Below, piece after piece: positions 31,671 through 43,180 of a stretch of DNA of 64,000 nucleotides. The notes beneath the pieces are model-generated. The model saw only the letters and a list, made by a program, of their open reading frames with translations. It had not been told where the DNA came from and did not search any database. Source of the DNA: Zygnema cylindricum (taxonomy: Eukaryota; Streptophyta; Zygnematophyceae; Zygnematales; Zygnemataceae). The stretch spans positions 215,634-279,633 of the forward strand of contig JBBHKE010003486.1 of assembly GCA_037447655.1 (NCBI GenBank). The letters run 5' to 3'. The translations under genes were made by a program, and so were the position numbers. Numbering within the stretch: position 1 is the first letter of the stretch; each line of letters opens with the position of its first letter.

Positions 31671-33093
31671 ATGTGTATAAATGAGAATAAGCCGAACATG
31701 TAAATGGATCTTTTGTTATTCGGTTTGAACAGGTTAGCAGTTTCAGAATAGAGAAACTATTAGTCACTAGTCATTTTTGCAATCAAGTAATTTTTGGTTG
31801 TACACACACTATTTAGTCACGAGGTGAAATTTTAAGCAAAAAAAAGGCCAAGAAATAAAGTCAAAAAGAAAGGCCAGAAATCTTCTTCTTCTTTTTTTGG
31901 CTTTTGGCTTTTTTTTGCAAGTCATGTTAGAAAAAGGTCATGTTTCCTTGTTAAAGAGAAGAATTCTTAAGGCAAGGCATTGATTTTCTTAAAAAAGGGC
32001 AAGAGTTAAAAATGGTTCTTGCTTTTTCTGACGTTTTTTACACCTTTTGTAAACCTTTTGTCATTGTAATTTTTTTCTGAAGGACGTCTCGGAAAACCTG
32101 TTCTGCAAAAAGAATTTTCTAAGTTATATTTGGAGAAATTTTTCTGTGCTTTTGTGCTTTCATGCCTTAATAATGGAAACTGAAGAGCTGCTCAAAATAT
32201 TTAGTCCCTTCTGATGGTTACATTGTATTTACAATAAAAAGTGAGGGTTATCCACAGTAATTAGTGTTGTGGGACTTTGAATTTCAAGATTTCTTCTCAT
32301 TTGCAAAAGTATCCCAATAATTTAATACACTCATGAAATGCTTTGAGAGGCCTTTTCCTGTCTTCCAGGGCTTCAAGCACAGCTCCGATACCCACTCCCT
32401 CTCCCTCTCCCTCTCCCTCTCCCTCCCCCTCTCATTCTTCCTCTCCTCTCTGTCTCCGTTGTCCTCTCTTTTCACGCTCCCCTCCCTGCCCCTCTCCCTC
32501 TTCCAGTCCATCTCCATCCATGCCTAATTCTTTCCATTCTCCTGACAAAACTTAGCCGGTAATTAAATTCCTGAATTTGTCGTTCCTTGTGCGACCGTGA
32601 CATTGGATTTTTTCAGTGACTTGTAGAAAAAGAGTCAGATTTGCTATTATTATTTAAGATTCACGGCAATTATTTTATATTGAAGATAATTATTTTAGAT
32701 TCTGGGTCATGATTTCAATTTCAGATTTCTATTTATTTGACTGTTGCATTCATTGGTGGGATATACCAATTAAAAACCAATTGATAAATAATTAATTATT
32801 TATTAATTATAATCGTTATACTTTGCAGAAAAATGAAAATGGGATATTCCTCTTCTGGTCAGGATAATTAAATTTGCTTTGGACCATTACAGGTTCGTTA
32901 TATTTTTTTTAATTTATAGATCGCTGATTGTTGATGTCCATTTTATTATCGTTTCTCTTCTCTTTTCTTCTTTGCTTTCTTTCTCTCATTTTTTTTGTCT
33001 TTATTTTCTTGAGGAAGAGGGAGAGGGAGAGGGCGAGGGCGAGGGCGAGGGAGAGGGCGAGGGAGAGGGCGAGGGTGAGGGCGAGGGCGAGGG
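31671..33093. other. AT-rich stretch and microsatellites
   Basis: Downstream of the trihelix gene I see no gene. It includes a CCCTCT-type microsatellite (32396-32440) and a GAGGGC/GAGGGA microsatellite (33013-33093) that runs into the assembly gap. Confidence 0.6.
33013..33093. repeat. (GAGGGM)n microsatellite at gap edge
   Basis: Pure hexanucleotide repeats that stop at the run of N. The repeat probably caused the gap. Confidence 0.9.
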
Positions 33094-33264
33094 NNNNNNN
33101 NNNNNNNNNNNNNNNNNNNNNNNNNNNNNNNNNNNNNNNNNNNNNNNNNNNNNNNNNNNNNNNNNNNNNNNNNNNNNNNNNNNNNNNNNNNNNNNNNNNN
33201 NNNNNNNNNNNNNNNNNNNNNNNNNNNNNNNNNNNNNNNNNNNNNNNNNNNNNNNNNNNNNNNN
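33094..33264. other. Assembly gap (171 N)
   Basis: Unknown bases. The true length is not known. Confidence 0.99.
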
Positions 33265-33540
33265 TATGTGTGAGAGTTAAGGGTTTAAGTGTCGTGTTAA
33301 CTTGATCATTTGGTATTCTATACTGTAGACATTCAAAGTGTTTTTAACGTAAGTTTAAACGTAATAGAGTTTTGACCAACTAATTTACAAAGATTCAGGA
33401 TTTGAAAATATGTGACTCACAGATAGATGAGTAGGAAAACTGGTTAGTCTAACTTATCAGCACGATATGATATCATGCTGTCTCATGGATTACATGAAGG
33501 TTTTTAGAGGCGATTTTAAATTTAGTGTGACACTGCTCGA
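33265..33540. other. Unassigned sequence after the gap
   Basis: It does not match the LTR of copia C1, while the sequence from about 33541 does. The 5' LTR of copia C2 is therefore truncated or of another subtype here. Confidence 0.4.
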
Positions 33541-33973
33541 TTTAGGTTAGTGGAAAAAGAGATTTTTGGAAGTACATTAGGTACTCTGTCGTACTATAGT
33601 ATAGCACGACTATTCAATCTGATTGGTCAAAAGGATGAGTAGATAGACACTCAGTGTATAAAAGTTTAGGACTTAGAAACATTTAATCAACCAGTTTTGA
33701 GATAATGCAAATTTGAATGCAATTTTTGTGAAACTTACAGATGTCATATCTTATGGTTTACTAGTTCAATTGTGCTGTGAATTTGGGAATTGAGAGTGTG
33801 TATACTAGTGATATTGTATATTGAATTTGGTGTAATTTGTACATGTGGATCAGGTTTTATAGTGAGTGAAACATTAGTGTTTGATTGGGTTCTTGGTTAG
33901 CTTCTGTGTAAGTTATGTCTAATTCTACCACTACTGCTGCAGCTCCACCTGTACCGGTAGTCATAGAACAACA
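33541..33973 (+). repeat. 5' LTR of copia C2 (right part)
   Basis: It matches copia C1's LTR from TTAGGTTAGT... through TATAAAAGTTTAGGACTTAG (33667-33676) to the end ...CATAGAACAACA. The gag ATG (33915) is within it. The left part is missing or hidden by the gap. Confidence 0.75.
33667..33676 (+). promoter_or_regulatory. TATAAAA with TAGGACTTAG (copia C2 LTR)
   Basis: TGTATAAAAGTT is directly followed by TAGGACTTAG, 306 bp before the LTR end. Confidence 0.55.
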
Positions 33974-34720
33974 GGTTATGGGCCTGTCTCGAAGAATACC
34001 AGTCTTTAATGGGCAGAAGTATGCTTACTGGGCGGATATGGTTGAGTCATATTTTGAAACTGCAGGTTTGTTGGAAGTGATAGATGGATCTCTTGATGAA
34101 GCTGATCCATCATGGGCGAAGAAAAATTCGTCAGCTCGGAACGCTCTGAAGCTTTGCCTTTCGGAGAACATGGTTATGTCTCGTATCAAAATGAAGGAGG
34201 CGATTGATATTTGGACTTCCCTCAAATCCTCTTATGAGAAGGCGAATGTTCAGAGGAGCTTTTGTTGGCAAGAAAAATCTGGGATTACAAATACTCGGGA
34301 GGAACGATGGCGGAATATACTGACAACTTGCGAACTCTTATTGATTCTCATGCGTGTGCTGGTGGCTCTTTCCCAAAATTTCACCAGGCTGCTTTAGTCA
34401 TTAGAGGTCTTCCTAGCAGTATGAAAGATGCATCTGCCGAATTGAAAAGGCATGATAAGTCTAGCTAGACACTTCAGTTAGCTATCAATATTATTTTGGA
34501 AGAAGAGTCTACATCAAAAATGCTAAATGGAGAAAAGAAAGTAGAAGCTTTTAACACAGATTTTGACACAAGAGGACGGTTTAAATAGTGAAAGAATCAA
34601 TTTAATCAGCTTAGAAATTAGGGTCCTAGGAATCCAAGACAGTTTAATCAGTTTAATCAAGGGCAAAATAGACAGTCTTTTACTACATGCTTTTACTGTT
34701 GGAGAAAGGCCATGGATATC
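33915..34720 (+). pseudogene. Copia C2 gag
   Basis: Starts with ATG inside the LTR (MSNSTTTAAAPPVPVV), reads through the primer site (QQVMGLSRRIPVFNGQKYAYWADM), and continues to a frameshift at about 34250 (ANVQRS where D1 has ANVQEELLLARK). The second part (34262-34468) has IWDYKYSGGTMAEYTDNLR and FPKFHQAALVIRGLP, ending at a TAG that replaces the Trp codon seen in D1. The knuckle CFYCWRKGHGYRYC follows at 34690-34731. Gag would form the particle. Confidence 0.88.
33974..33984 (+). promoter_or_regulatory. Primer binding site, half tRNA-iMet type (copia C2)
   Basis: GGTTATGGGCC starts right after the LTR end ACAACA. It is complementary to the anticodon arm of initiator tRNA-Met and encodes V-M-G within gag. 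Confidence 0.7.
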
Positions 34721-35643
34721 GGTACTGTCATAAGCTCAAAAAGGCAAATGAAACTGGTTTATTTAGGCCAGGGTGGCAGCAAAGTCAGTTTAATCAGGGC
34801 TTTTCTGGTAATCGTTTGCAAAACAACTCACTGTTTTCTTCATCTGTAACTCAGGAAGATGAATCCTCTGGTCTCGATGAGCACGATACATCGGAGTTAT
34901 TTGCCATGGCGGCGGCGATAGAAGGGTCAAAGGACGCCGGGTGGATCATGGACACGGGAGCTTCGGCTCACATGTGTTGGAACAAAGCCCTTTTTACTAC
35001 TCTCCAGAATACACTTGCAAAGAATATATACTATGCCTGTGGGATGAGTGTCCAGACTTCTGCTCAGGGTGATATTTCATTACTGGTAGATATAGGAGGA
35101 AAGTCGGTGGAGAGAACTTTACACAATGTCCTGTATGTTCTAGACTTCAAAAAGAATCTGTTTTCTACGTCTCTAGTTGAAAGCAAAGGTTTTGAAGTAA
35201 CCCTTAAGTGGGGTAGACAGGTTGTAAGCAAGCTAAGAAAAGTAGCAGTCACGGGAACTAGAGAAAAAAGCAAAATGTATCGTATGGATATGGCAGATTC
35301 TAAAGAAAATGATGTCTCTACTCAAGTGTAATGTCTGAGAATGAGTTATGGCATAAAAGGCTAGGACATGTTAATTATGACAGCTTGAACAAAATGGTGA
35401 AATCTGGCAAAATAGAAGGTGTTACTTTAACAGATCAGCTAGTTAAAACATGTGATGGCTGCTCTTTGGGGAAGATTCACAAGCTTCCTTTTCCACAAGA
35501 ATCGGAGCACCGATCAACGAAGGTCTTACAGCTCGTTCATTCTGATGTGTTGGGCCCGGCTCAAATACCATCTGCTGGGGGGGTTTGCTTCATGGTGACT
35601 TTTACTGATGATTTTTCCAGATATACTAAAGTATATTTCATAT
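34687..35643 (+). pseudogene. Copia C2 protease and start of integrase
   Basis: 34687-35331 contains the protease site GWIMDTGASAHMCWNKALF (Asp-Thr-Gly), YYACGMSVQTSAQGDISLLVD and ERTLHNVLYVLDFKKNLFSTSLVESKGFEV. 35331-35645 contains LWHKRLGHVNYDSLNKMV, CDGCSLGKIHKLPFP, VHSDVLGPAQIPSAGG (first integrase Asp) and FTDDFSRYTKVYF, ending at a TAA. A +1-type shift separates the two frames. The catalytic sites are intact. Confidence 0.88.
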
Positions 35644-36056
35644 AAGAAAAAAGTGAGGTTTTTTCCCACTTTAAGCACTACAAAGCTTAGGCGGAAAAAC
35701 TCCATGGTACTTCAATTTTGGAACTTAGATCGGATAATGGAGGCGAGTATATGTGAAATGAATTTAAAAAGTTTTTATTGGATGAAGGCATCAGTCGTCA
35801 GCTAACTGTTCCTTACACACCTCAACAAAATGGTGTTTCAGAGAGGTTAAATAGAACAGTAACAGAGTGTGCTAGATCTATGCTTGCTGATAAAAGTATA
35901 GATATGAAATTCTGGGCTGAGGCCCTAAATTGTGCGGTGTATATCAAAAATAGACTTGGGTCCAGATCAGTTAGCACAACACCTTTTGAACTATGGATAG
36001 GAAGAAAACCCCAGGTCGGTCATTTTAAATTGTTTGGGAGTAAATGCTTTATCTAA
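35644..36056 (+). pseudogene. Copia C2 integrase core
   Basis: After the stop the core continues with a frame change: LRSDNGGEYM (second Asp, about 35727), a TGA, then DEGISRQLTVPYTPQQNGVSERLNRTVTE (Glu) and DMKFWAEALNCAVYIKNR, TPFELWIGRKPQVGHFKLFGSKCFI. The part 35778-36056 is open. Two stops (Trp to TAG in the KAWAEKL region, and TGA) disable it. Confidence 0.88.
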
Positions 36057-36982
36057 AATACTTCTCAGTCTACGTGGAAAATGTAGCCAAAAGGGTTAGC
36101 AGGAATCCTCATGGGGTATGATGATTATTCAAAAGGGTATAAGGTATATGTTCTAGAAAAGGACAAGATTTTGGTGTCCAGAAATGTTATTGTAAAAGAT
36201 GAAGGAGATTCAGCAGATCTATTTATAATGACTGACAAACAGGGTGAAATTAAATCTCAGGAATATGTCATTTTTGATACTCTCAAAGCCACTTACTTTC
36301 CAGTGGTTCAGCATCCTATTGCAGAGCAAGTTTCTTCTGATCAGCAGGATCATGTACAGCCTCAGCATGAGCAGGCTGAGAGGCTCCAGGAGCAGTCAAG
36401 GCAAGTTACAAGATAGACAAAGAACGCACGACAGCCATCGGTCTCCGCCTCAGAATTTCCGAGGGGAAGGAGATCTAGCAGCCGTTTGCAATCAGGTTCC
36501 CGTTTTGCATTTTTTCAACTTCGAGAGAACCTTTGACCATCCGTGAGGCCTTCTCATCAACCGAAAGAACTCACAAGATTGAGGCAGCAAATGATGAGAT
36601 GAAATCGATAATGGAGGCTCAAACGTGGGAGTTAGTTGATCTTCCTCCGGACCGCAAAGCTATTGGAAGCAAATGGGTGTTCAAAGTTAAGCTAAATCCG
36701 GATGGAACAATCGAGAGATACAAAGCCAGACTTGTGGCAAAGGGTTACAATCAGAAGGAGGGAATTGATTTTGAGGAAACCTTCTCTCCGGTGGTAAGGT
36801 TTCCAACTGTCAGAATTCTGTTAAGTTTAGCTGCAATTGAAAATATGGAAGTTCATCAAATGGATGTTAAAACTGCTTTTCTTCATGGAGAGCTTGAAGA
36901 AACTATCTATATGAAGCAACCAAAAATGTACGAAGAGACAGGAAAGGAAAGATTAGTCTGTAAACTGCTGAAATCCTTGTAG
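36057..36982 (+). pseudogene. Copia C2 linker and reverse transcriptase N-part
   Basis: 36111-36416 (GYDDYSKGYKVYVLEKDKILVSRNVIVKDE, then a Gln/His-rich linker) joins integrase to reverse transcriptase. 36533-36982 is open and carries [60 protein letters not shown] and [23 protein letters not shown]. It ends with KSL-stop, a TAG in place of the Tyr of LYGLKQAP. Confidence 0.88.
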
Positions 36983-38104
36983 AGGCTGAAACAAGCCCCT
37001 AGACTATGGAACTTGAAGTTGGATGAGTTCCTAACTGGACTAGGCTTTAAAAGATTAAGTTCAGATCACTCTGTGTATGTTCTACAAGGAAATGATGGGA
37101 TACTCTATATTGTTGTATATGTAGATGATCTGCTGCTAATCACCAAATCTATGGATGAAATAAATCGTATTAAGAGAGCCTTAAACTCCAGATTTGAGAA
37201 GAACGATCTTGGTGAAGCCAAATATATATTAGGGATACAAGTAGAGAGAGATAGAAATAAGAGACAGATAATATTAACTCAAAAAGAAGCCATAGGTTCC
37301 ATGCTTGAAAAATTTGAAATGAAGGAAGTAAAAGGGTGTGTAACTCTTATGGAATTCCGGCAGAAATTAGAGGGAAGTGACTCTGATTCAGGAATTCTAG
37401 TCAGTGAGAGCCTGGAGTTAGGGGAGGAGGACTTTATGGCATCAAAACCATACAGGCAAGTAGTCAGTAGCCTCATATATTTTATGAATTGCACGAGGCT
37501 TGACATTGCAGCTGCTGTTGGCTCTTTAAGTAGAAGTTTGCAGAATCCGAAAAAGGCAGACTGGGAGGCTGCCAAGAGAGTTCTGAGATACCTGGGAGGA
37601 ACTCGAAATCTCAAGCTTGTTCTTGGAGGAGGAGAAGTAAAACTGCAAACTTGGAGCGATGCTAGCTATGGTGACATGCCCAGCAGAAAATCTACTACAG
37701 GTTTTGTTTTGCAGATTGGAAATGGAACTTGCTGTTGGAGCAACAAACTTCAAAAGGTCACAGCTCAGTCAACAATGGAATCGGAATATATAACAGCAAG
37801 CTCTGCCCTTAAGGAACTCCTATGGGTGAAGGCACTTTTGCAGGAATTGGGATACATGCAAACTGGTCCTCAAGTGATCTGGTGTGACAACCAGGCAGCA
37901 ATTGCAATCGCCTCTAATCCCAGCCACCACTTCAAGAGTAAGCACATGGATGTCAGACTTCATTTTGTCAGAGAGAAGGTGCTTGCTAGAGTCATAAAAC
38001 TGTCTTATTTGCCTGATGAACACATGGTTGCAGACATGCTTACTAAATCTATGCCTGTACCCAAATTACAGTTCTTTAGACAAGCTATTGGTCTGAGTGA
38101 ATAG
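36983..38104 (+). pseudogene. Copia C2 reverse transcriptase C-part and RNase H
   Basis: A 363-codon open stretch (37013-38104): LDEFLTGLGFKRLSSDHSVYVL, IVVYVDDLLLITKS (YVDD), GEAKYILGIQVERD, MASKPYRQVVSSLIYFMNCTR, WSDASYGDMPSRKSTTGFVL, STMESEYITASSALKELLWVK, WCDNQAAIAIASNPSHHFKSKHMDVRLHF and VADMLTKSMPVPKL. All active-site residues remain. It ends at TAG 38102-38104, just before the polypurine tract. Confidence 0.92.
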
Positions 38105-38120
38105 CTGAGTCTAAACCTTT

Positions 38121-38650
38121 AGGGGAGTGTTGGTTTCAAAGCTTTATCCTCAGTAGATAAAGCTGTGAGGGGAGGTTTATAACTTAGTATATTTTTGGGT
38201 CCTTGAAGTTGTAATACTTACCTTGTATAGTGTGACAGTAGAAGAGTAACTCTGAGTGTAGGGTACGTTCTGATAGACACGCGTCTGTATGAGAAACAAT
38301 ACAGAAAAGGCGGAATGAATCTTGACACATGTAACACATCGAACGAAGTCAAACCGGCGCATCGGACGGACGAAAAGGAATACTGGACATTTGGGAAAGC
38401 AAGTGTGAAGAATAAATATAGGACGTCGATTTGAACTGAACTAACGGTTACGATTTAAGTGTGGACCACAGGTGACGAAGTACTCCGTAAGCACTCCAAA
38501 TATTCGTACAAGATTAACCACAGCCGGTTGGACTTATTTGACTACTGCTGAATAAGCAGCAACATTCGATGTATGGCATCAAATGAAGAAAACCTGAACA
38601 AACGTTTTCTGAAGTATGAGTCAAGAATTATTATGTTTCTGTAGTAGTAG
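38121..38650 (+). repeat. Polypurine tract and partial 3' LTR of copia C2
   Basis: AGGGGAG (38121-38127) precedes TGTTGGTTTCAAAGC at 38128. The sequence matches copia C1's LTR to about 38590, then fades into a GTGAGTGAGA repeat. The right end is missing, so no target duplication can be read. Confidence 0.75.
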
Positions 38651-38654
38651 ATGC

Positions 38655-38860
38655 ATCAGAGTTAAGTGAGAGTGAGTGTAAGGAAGTCAGTGAGAGTAAG
38701 TGAAGAAGTGAGAGTAAGTGAATGAGTGAAAAGATGTGAGTGAGAAGTGAGTGAGTGAGAAGATGTGAGTGAGAGGTGATTGAGTGAGAAGATGTGAGTG
38801 AGAAGAAGAGATGTGAGTGAGTAAGAAGAGTGAGAGCAAGAGTGAGAGTTGTGTAAAGCA
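38655..38860. repeat. GTGAGTGAGAAGAT-type minisatellite
   Basis: Irregular tandem units of GTGAGTGAGAAGATGTGAGTGAGAAG. Reverse-strand Ser/Leu-rich frames here are repeat artefacts. Confidence 0.85.
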
Positions 38861-38949
38861 AAAGGAAAAGATTTCGGCTGAATAAAAGTATATTTGGTCG
38901 ATGAACTTTGTTGTGAGATTGTGAGACTGTATGTGTTAAGTTTCCGCTG

Positions 38950-39855
38950 TGCATGATATATATTTTTTTTGTGTCCGGTTGTTGTGAGAAACGATCCTAT
39001 TTCTATCACATGTGTCCTAACCAACCTCACTCATGTGCGGGCCCAACTCCCATGCGTTAGACGAAAAAAAAAATCTCTGAATTTGCTCCACTGAGCAGTA
39101 AGTTATGTGTGGCCAAAGATGGCCTTTTTGTATAAAAGGTCACCTGGAGAGAGGCGCCTCAAAAATTACTAAGTCCCTAACCCTCTGCTTAGAGCTACCT
39201 ACTACTTAATCCTGGACCAAAGAGAGGACTGGACCAACGAGAGGTCCAAAGGACTGGACCAACGAGAGGATTGTATAGTACAAGAAGATATTGTGGCCAA
39301 GGTACTTGTTCTAGGCCTATTGTACAATATGGCCTTCTAGTTGAGGCCTGTCGGCTCGAAGCCATGGTTCCTTCTCCCATCTTATCCGGTGTCCAATGAT
39401 ATGATGCCACGTGGCATCACGTGACATTGTCTCCAAAAAGCTACAAAAAGTTCATTTTGTGTTGGTAGCTGCAATGGGGACCACTCGATCAAGGTATTTA
39501 TACGGTTAGATTTACGTCCGTGTATTTTGTCAATTTACATGTGCCACTTCGTCTCTTTGGTTTAGTTTAATTAATTCGTTGCCGCATAAGTGTTTATATA
39601 ACTATCACACCCATGTACGTAACGATTTTTTTATGACTGAGTGGATTAGGCGTACGATTGTTTGACTGGCGGTGACTTTGTAGGGACTAGGATCAAATCT
39701 TGATAAAGTCACAAATATTTTTGGCAGAGGTCAATCTACTGCTTGTCTTGTTACCTGCCTGAAGGCATCCATGGCTGCCTAAGTCTCACTAACTACAAAA
39801 GTAAAAAGACTTAGAGTGGCGATAAAGAGAAGCAACTAAAAAATACATTTCTACA
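38950..39855 (-). repeat. 3' LTR of copia B4 (family B)
   Basis: It ends on the right with ATTTCTACA before the polypurine tract (39856 onward). Core matches to other family B LTRs include CTCTGAATTTGCTCC.CTGAGCAGTAAGTTATG (39073-39107), a TAGGGACTTAG variant (39169-39179) and a tRNA-like segment (39636-39713). The left edge near 38950 is a guess. Confidence 0.7.
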
Positions 39856-41440
39856 CTCCCATTATTTTCCAGTCTGTCTTTTCTTTAAGTCCACATTTAT
39901 TTTTGCAAAATATTTGTTATAGAGATGGGACAGGTTTTTGTCATCATATTTGCTACCATTTCTCTATCTGGTCTATATTCCAATTTTATAATTTTATTCT
40001 CAACTTTTTCTCTTACAAATATCTGTCGAACATCCATCTGTTTTGCCTTAAAGTGATGATTGGGATTGGCTACAATGGTAATTGCATCGTGATTATCACA
40101 AAACACACTCTAAACACCATTTTTTATAAATCAGAGATCTTGGGGCAAGGATTTCACCCACATTAATTCCTTTAGAGCAAAACAAGAGGCCATGTACTCG
40201 GCCTCCATTGTGGAGTGAGCAACGATCTTTTGTTGTTTGTTGCTCTAACAGCAAACCCCATTCCCAACATACTACACATACCTAGATGTAGACCTCCTCA
40301 TTGGAGCATCCCTATAATTGGCAGCACTCCAAGTGATGATTTTAGTATTATCCGCTCCCAAATCCAACGACAAATCTCTTGTTCCAATCAAGTACGTTAT
40401 TACCCTCTTGGCTGTTTCCCAATCTCTTTCCCTAGGATCATTCAAACTCCTACTAAATATTCCTAGAGTTGTCGCTATATCAGGCCAGGTATAGATCCTA
40501 AAATAGTTCACGCTATTAACAACCTATCGGTATGAAATATTTTTCATACACTCTTTTTCCTCCAGTCCTAACTCATCATCAAGATTTACAACTCCCTCTT
40601 CTGAACTCCCGTCATTTTTTTTTTTTGTTAAATCCATTGAAGTTGTACAACTATTTTCTTTATCCATTTGGAAATTTTCAAGGATATTTCCCATTGTCTC
40701 CTTTTAGGTTAGGCTGATAATTACCCACTATGTGAAATCTCAAAATAAATTTTGCTTCCCCCAAATCTTTCATTTCAAATCTACTCGTTAGGTCTTTTTT
40801 CAATTTATAAATTTTCTCCATTAATTTGCTCAAAAAAAACAAATTATCAACATAAATTGCAATGAGAATTTTACCTTTCTCATCCTCAAAGAGATAGATG
40901 GAATAATCCAAGCAGATTCAGACATATCCCAATTTTGTGAAAAAATCCTCTAGTTACTTGTTCCATTGGTGTGGAGCCTGTTTTAGATCATAAAGAGACT
41001 TTATCCTTTAGTTTACCTTGTTTTTTTCTCCTTTCTCTACAAACCCTTTCAGCTCTCGCATGAAGGGTATTATAGGGGTTTTTAAGGTTTTTTAGGGTTT
41101 TTTTCCGTGTAAAAAGGTTGGTTTGATATCCATCTGGCGTACTTCTATGTCTTGCGCTGTTGCCTAACTGTGTAAGATTTGGACAGAGGGAAATCTAACC
41201 ACTTGAGAGAAGGTCTCCTCATAATCGATCCATTCTTTCTGTGTAAACCCTTTGGCCACAAATTTGGCATTGTCTTGCTTGATGGTGTTGTTCAGGTTGA
41301 CTTTAAACTTAAAAACCCGCTTGCATCCAATCGGCTTTCTCTCCGGTAGACAGTTCATCAGCTCTCGTGTATTTGCTTCTATAATTGAAGCAATTTTTTC
41401 ATTAATAGTTGTCACCCATCTACTCTTTTCTGGACTATTA
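39856..41440 (-). pseudogene. Copia B4 reverse transcriptase and RNase H relic
   Basis: On the minus strand are reverse transcriptase pieces (EANTRELMNCLPERKPIGCKRVFKFK, GFTQKEWIDYEETFSQVVRFPSV; 41415-41164), DYSIYLFEDEKGKILIAIYVDNLFFLSK (YVDN instead of YVDD; 40678-40911), DIATTLGIFSRSLNDPRERDWETAKRVITYLIGTRDLSL (40272-40511), and the RNase H end FCDNHDAITIVANPNHHFKAKQMDVR (39897-40106). There are many stops. The region upstream (gag to integrase, 5' LTR) is absent; at about 41440 the next element follows. Confidence 0.85.
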
Positions 41441-41521
41441 ATTGTTAGAATATCGTCGAATCGCCACTTTAACGCGAAGCGGATACCAATTATATTTGTT
41501 TAAAGTTTTGTGTTGCGTCTC

Positions 41522-42437
41522 TTGATTTCGGAAAGCTTGAAGTCTCGGTATATTAGTGTGACGGCAAAAAGGTAGTAAATTGTAGCGTAAGTTTCAAAAG
41601 GATTTGCGTCATCACTTGAGTGTAGTACAGGACAACGCAGCTGCTATGCAGACAGAGCAGCGCAGCTGCTATGCTGACAGAGCAGCGCAGCGAGCATCGC
41701 ACCAGCGCAGCAGCGCAGCAGCCTTGCAGACAGAGCAGCGCAGTAGCAAAGCTGCGACACAGACAGGACAAACGCAGCTGCGGTTACTTTGGATATGATC
41801 CATACAGACAACGCAACTGCTGCTATCTTGGATATGATTCGGTGCGGGACACCGCAGTCGCGGGTGATGTGAATGTGATCCAATACGAGACAACGCAACT
41901 GCGATTGATATGAATCAAGTCATCGAACGAGACTCATAAGAGTATCACAAGTGACTTAGCCGAGAAGTATTTGTACAATCACTTAATATAGATTCTGAGT
42001 AATATTGACTATACGATGATAGATTGGGTTAGCACGATTAGGAACACGTAGATCTCAGTAGGTGGGTTGATTTTGGATGAACTTCTCAGGTACACTTGTA
42101 TCGGCGATAGAACACCGAAAGTATAAGACTTAGGACTTAGAGCTTTTTATGTATCCAGACTTCCAAGTAGTAAAACTGCAAACAGTTTTTGGGAAACTTT
42201 TGAGTATTATATCTTGAGTGTTGTCGAGTCAATTGTCTTGAAACTTTGGGAGTAGTCAGTGTTGATGCTACTCTATATTTTGATATAGTTTTGTGAGCTT
42301 TGGATGCTTTTGCAAGAATTGGTGAGCACTTGAAAACAACTGTTTGGTAGGATTCTTGATAGCTTCTGAGAGTGTATCATATCTACTTCTACTACTATTG
42401 CTGCTCCTCTACCTGCACCGGTGGTCGTAGAACAACA
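41522..42437 (+). repeat. 5' LTR of copia D1 (about 916 bp)
   Basis: It begins near TTGATTTCGGAAAGC (the matching 3' LTR start at 46759 reads TGTTGATTTCGG) and ends GTAGAACAACA. GCAGC-rich repeats fill 41630-41890. TAGGACTTAG lies at 42131-42140, 306 bp before the end. The gag start codon seen in C2 is ATA here. Confidence 0.8.
42131..42140 (+). promoter_or_regulatory. TAGGACTTAG element (copia D1 LTR)
   Basis: AGTATAAGACT precedes TAGGACTTAG; same spacing to the LTR end as in copia C2. Confidence 0.5.
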
Positions 42438-43180
42438 GGTTATGGGCTTGTCTTTAAGAATTCCTATCTTTCCGGGGAAAAGTATGTTTACTAGGCGGAT
42501 ATGGTGGAGACATATTTTGAGAATGTCAATCTTTTGGATATATTGGATGGTTCGCTGGATGAATCTCATCCGTCATGGTATAAGAGAAATACACACGCTC
42601 GTTCTATTCTGAAATTTTGTATATCTGAGGACTTAGCTATGTCTCGGATAAAAATGAAAAAAACAATTGATATCTGGAAATCCCTTAAAAGTGATTATGA
42701 AAAGGCTAATGTCCAGGAAGAGCTTCTATTGGCTAGAAAAATTTGGGACTATAAGTACACTCGCGGTACAATGGCTGAATATTCTAACAAATTTCGCATT
42801 CTTGTTGATGCACATGCTTGTGCAGGTGGTGTGTTTCCTCCGTTTCAACAAGCAGCTTTGCTCATGAGGGGTCTCCCTCGTAGTATGAAAGGAGCATCTA
42901 ACATGCTTAAACAAAAAGATAAAGCTAGCTGGACTTTATAGTTAGCCATCAATATTTTACTAGAGGAGGAAGCTACATCTAATATTCTCAATGTTGAGCA
43001 AGTAGAGGCTTTTAATTCAGACTTTGGGAAGAAAGGTCAGTTTAATCAGCAACGTAATCAGTTTAACCAGTTAAGACAGTTTAATCAGGGTGGAAATAGA
43101 CAATCAAACAATGCATGATTTTATTGTAGTGAGAGAGGTCATGGATACAAATTTTGTCCTAAACTTAAACAAGCTAACGA
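42438..43180 (+). pseudogene. Copia D1 gag
   Basis: The primer site GGTTATGGGCTT opens the region and encodes QVMGLSLRIPIF. Start codon loss (ATG to ATA in the LTR) and a frameshift near 42470 disable it. 42501-42941 is open and includes NLLDILDGSLDESHPSW, EELLLARKIWDYKYTRGTMAEYSNKFR, FPPFQQAALLMRGLPRSMKG, ending in a TAG after DKASWTL. The knuckle region (about 43110-43165) lacks its first Cys (a TGA precedes FYCSERGHGYKFC). Confidence 0.87.

Noticed and set aside
32284-32555. Frames rich in Ser/Pro or Arg/Glu
   Set aside because: Caused by the CCCTCT microsatellite.
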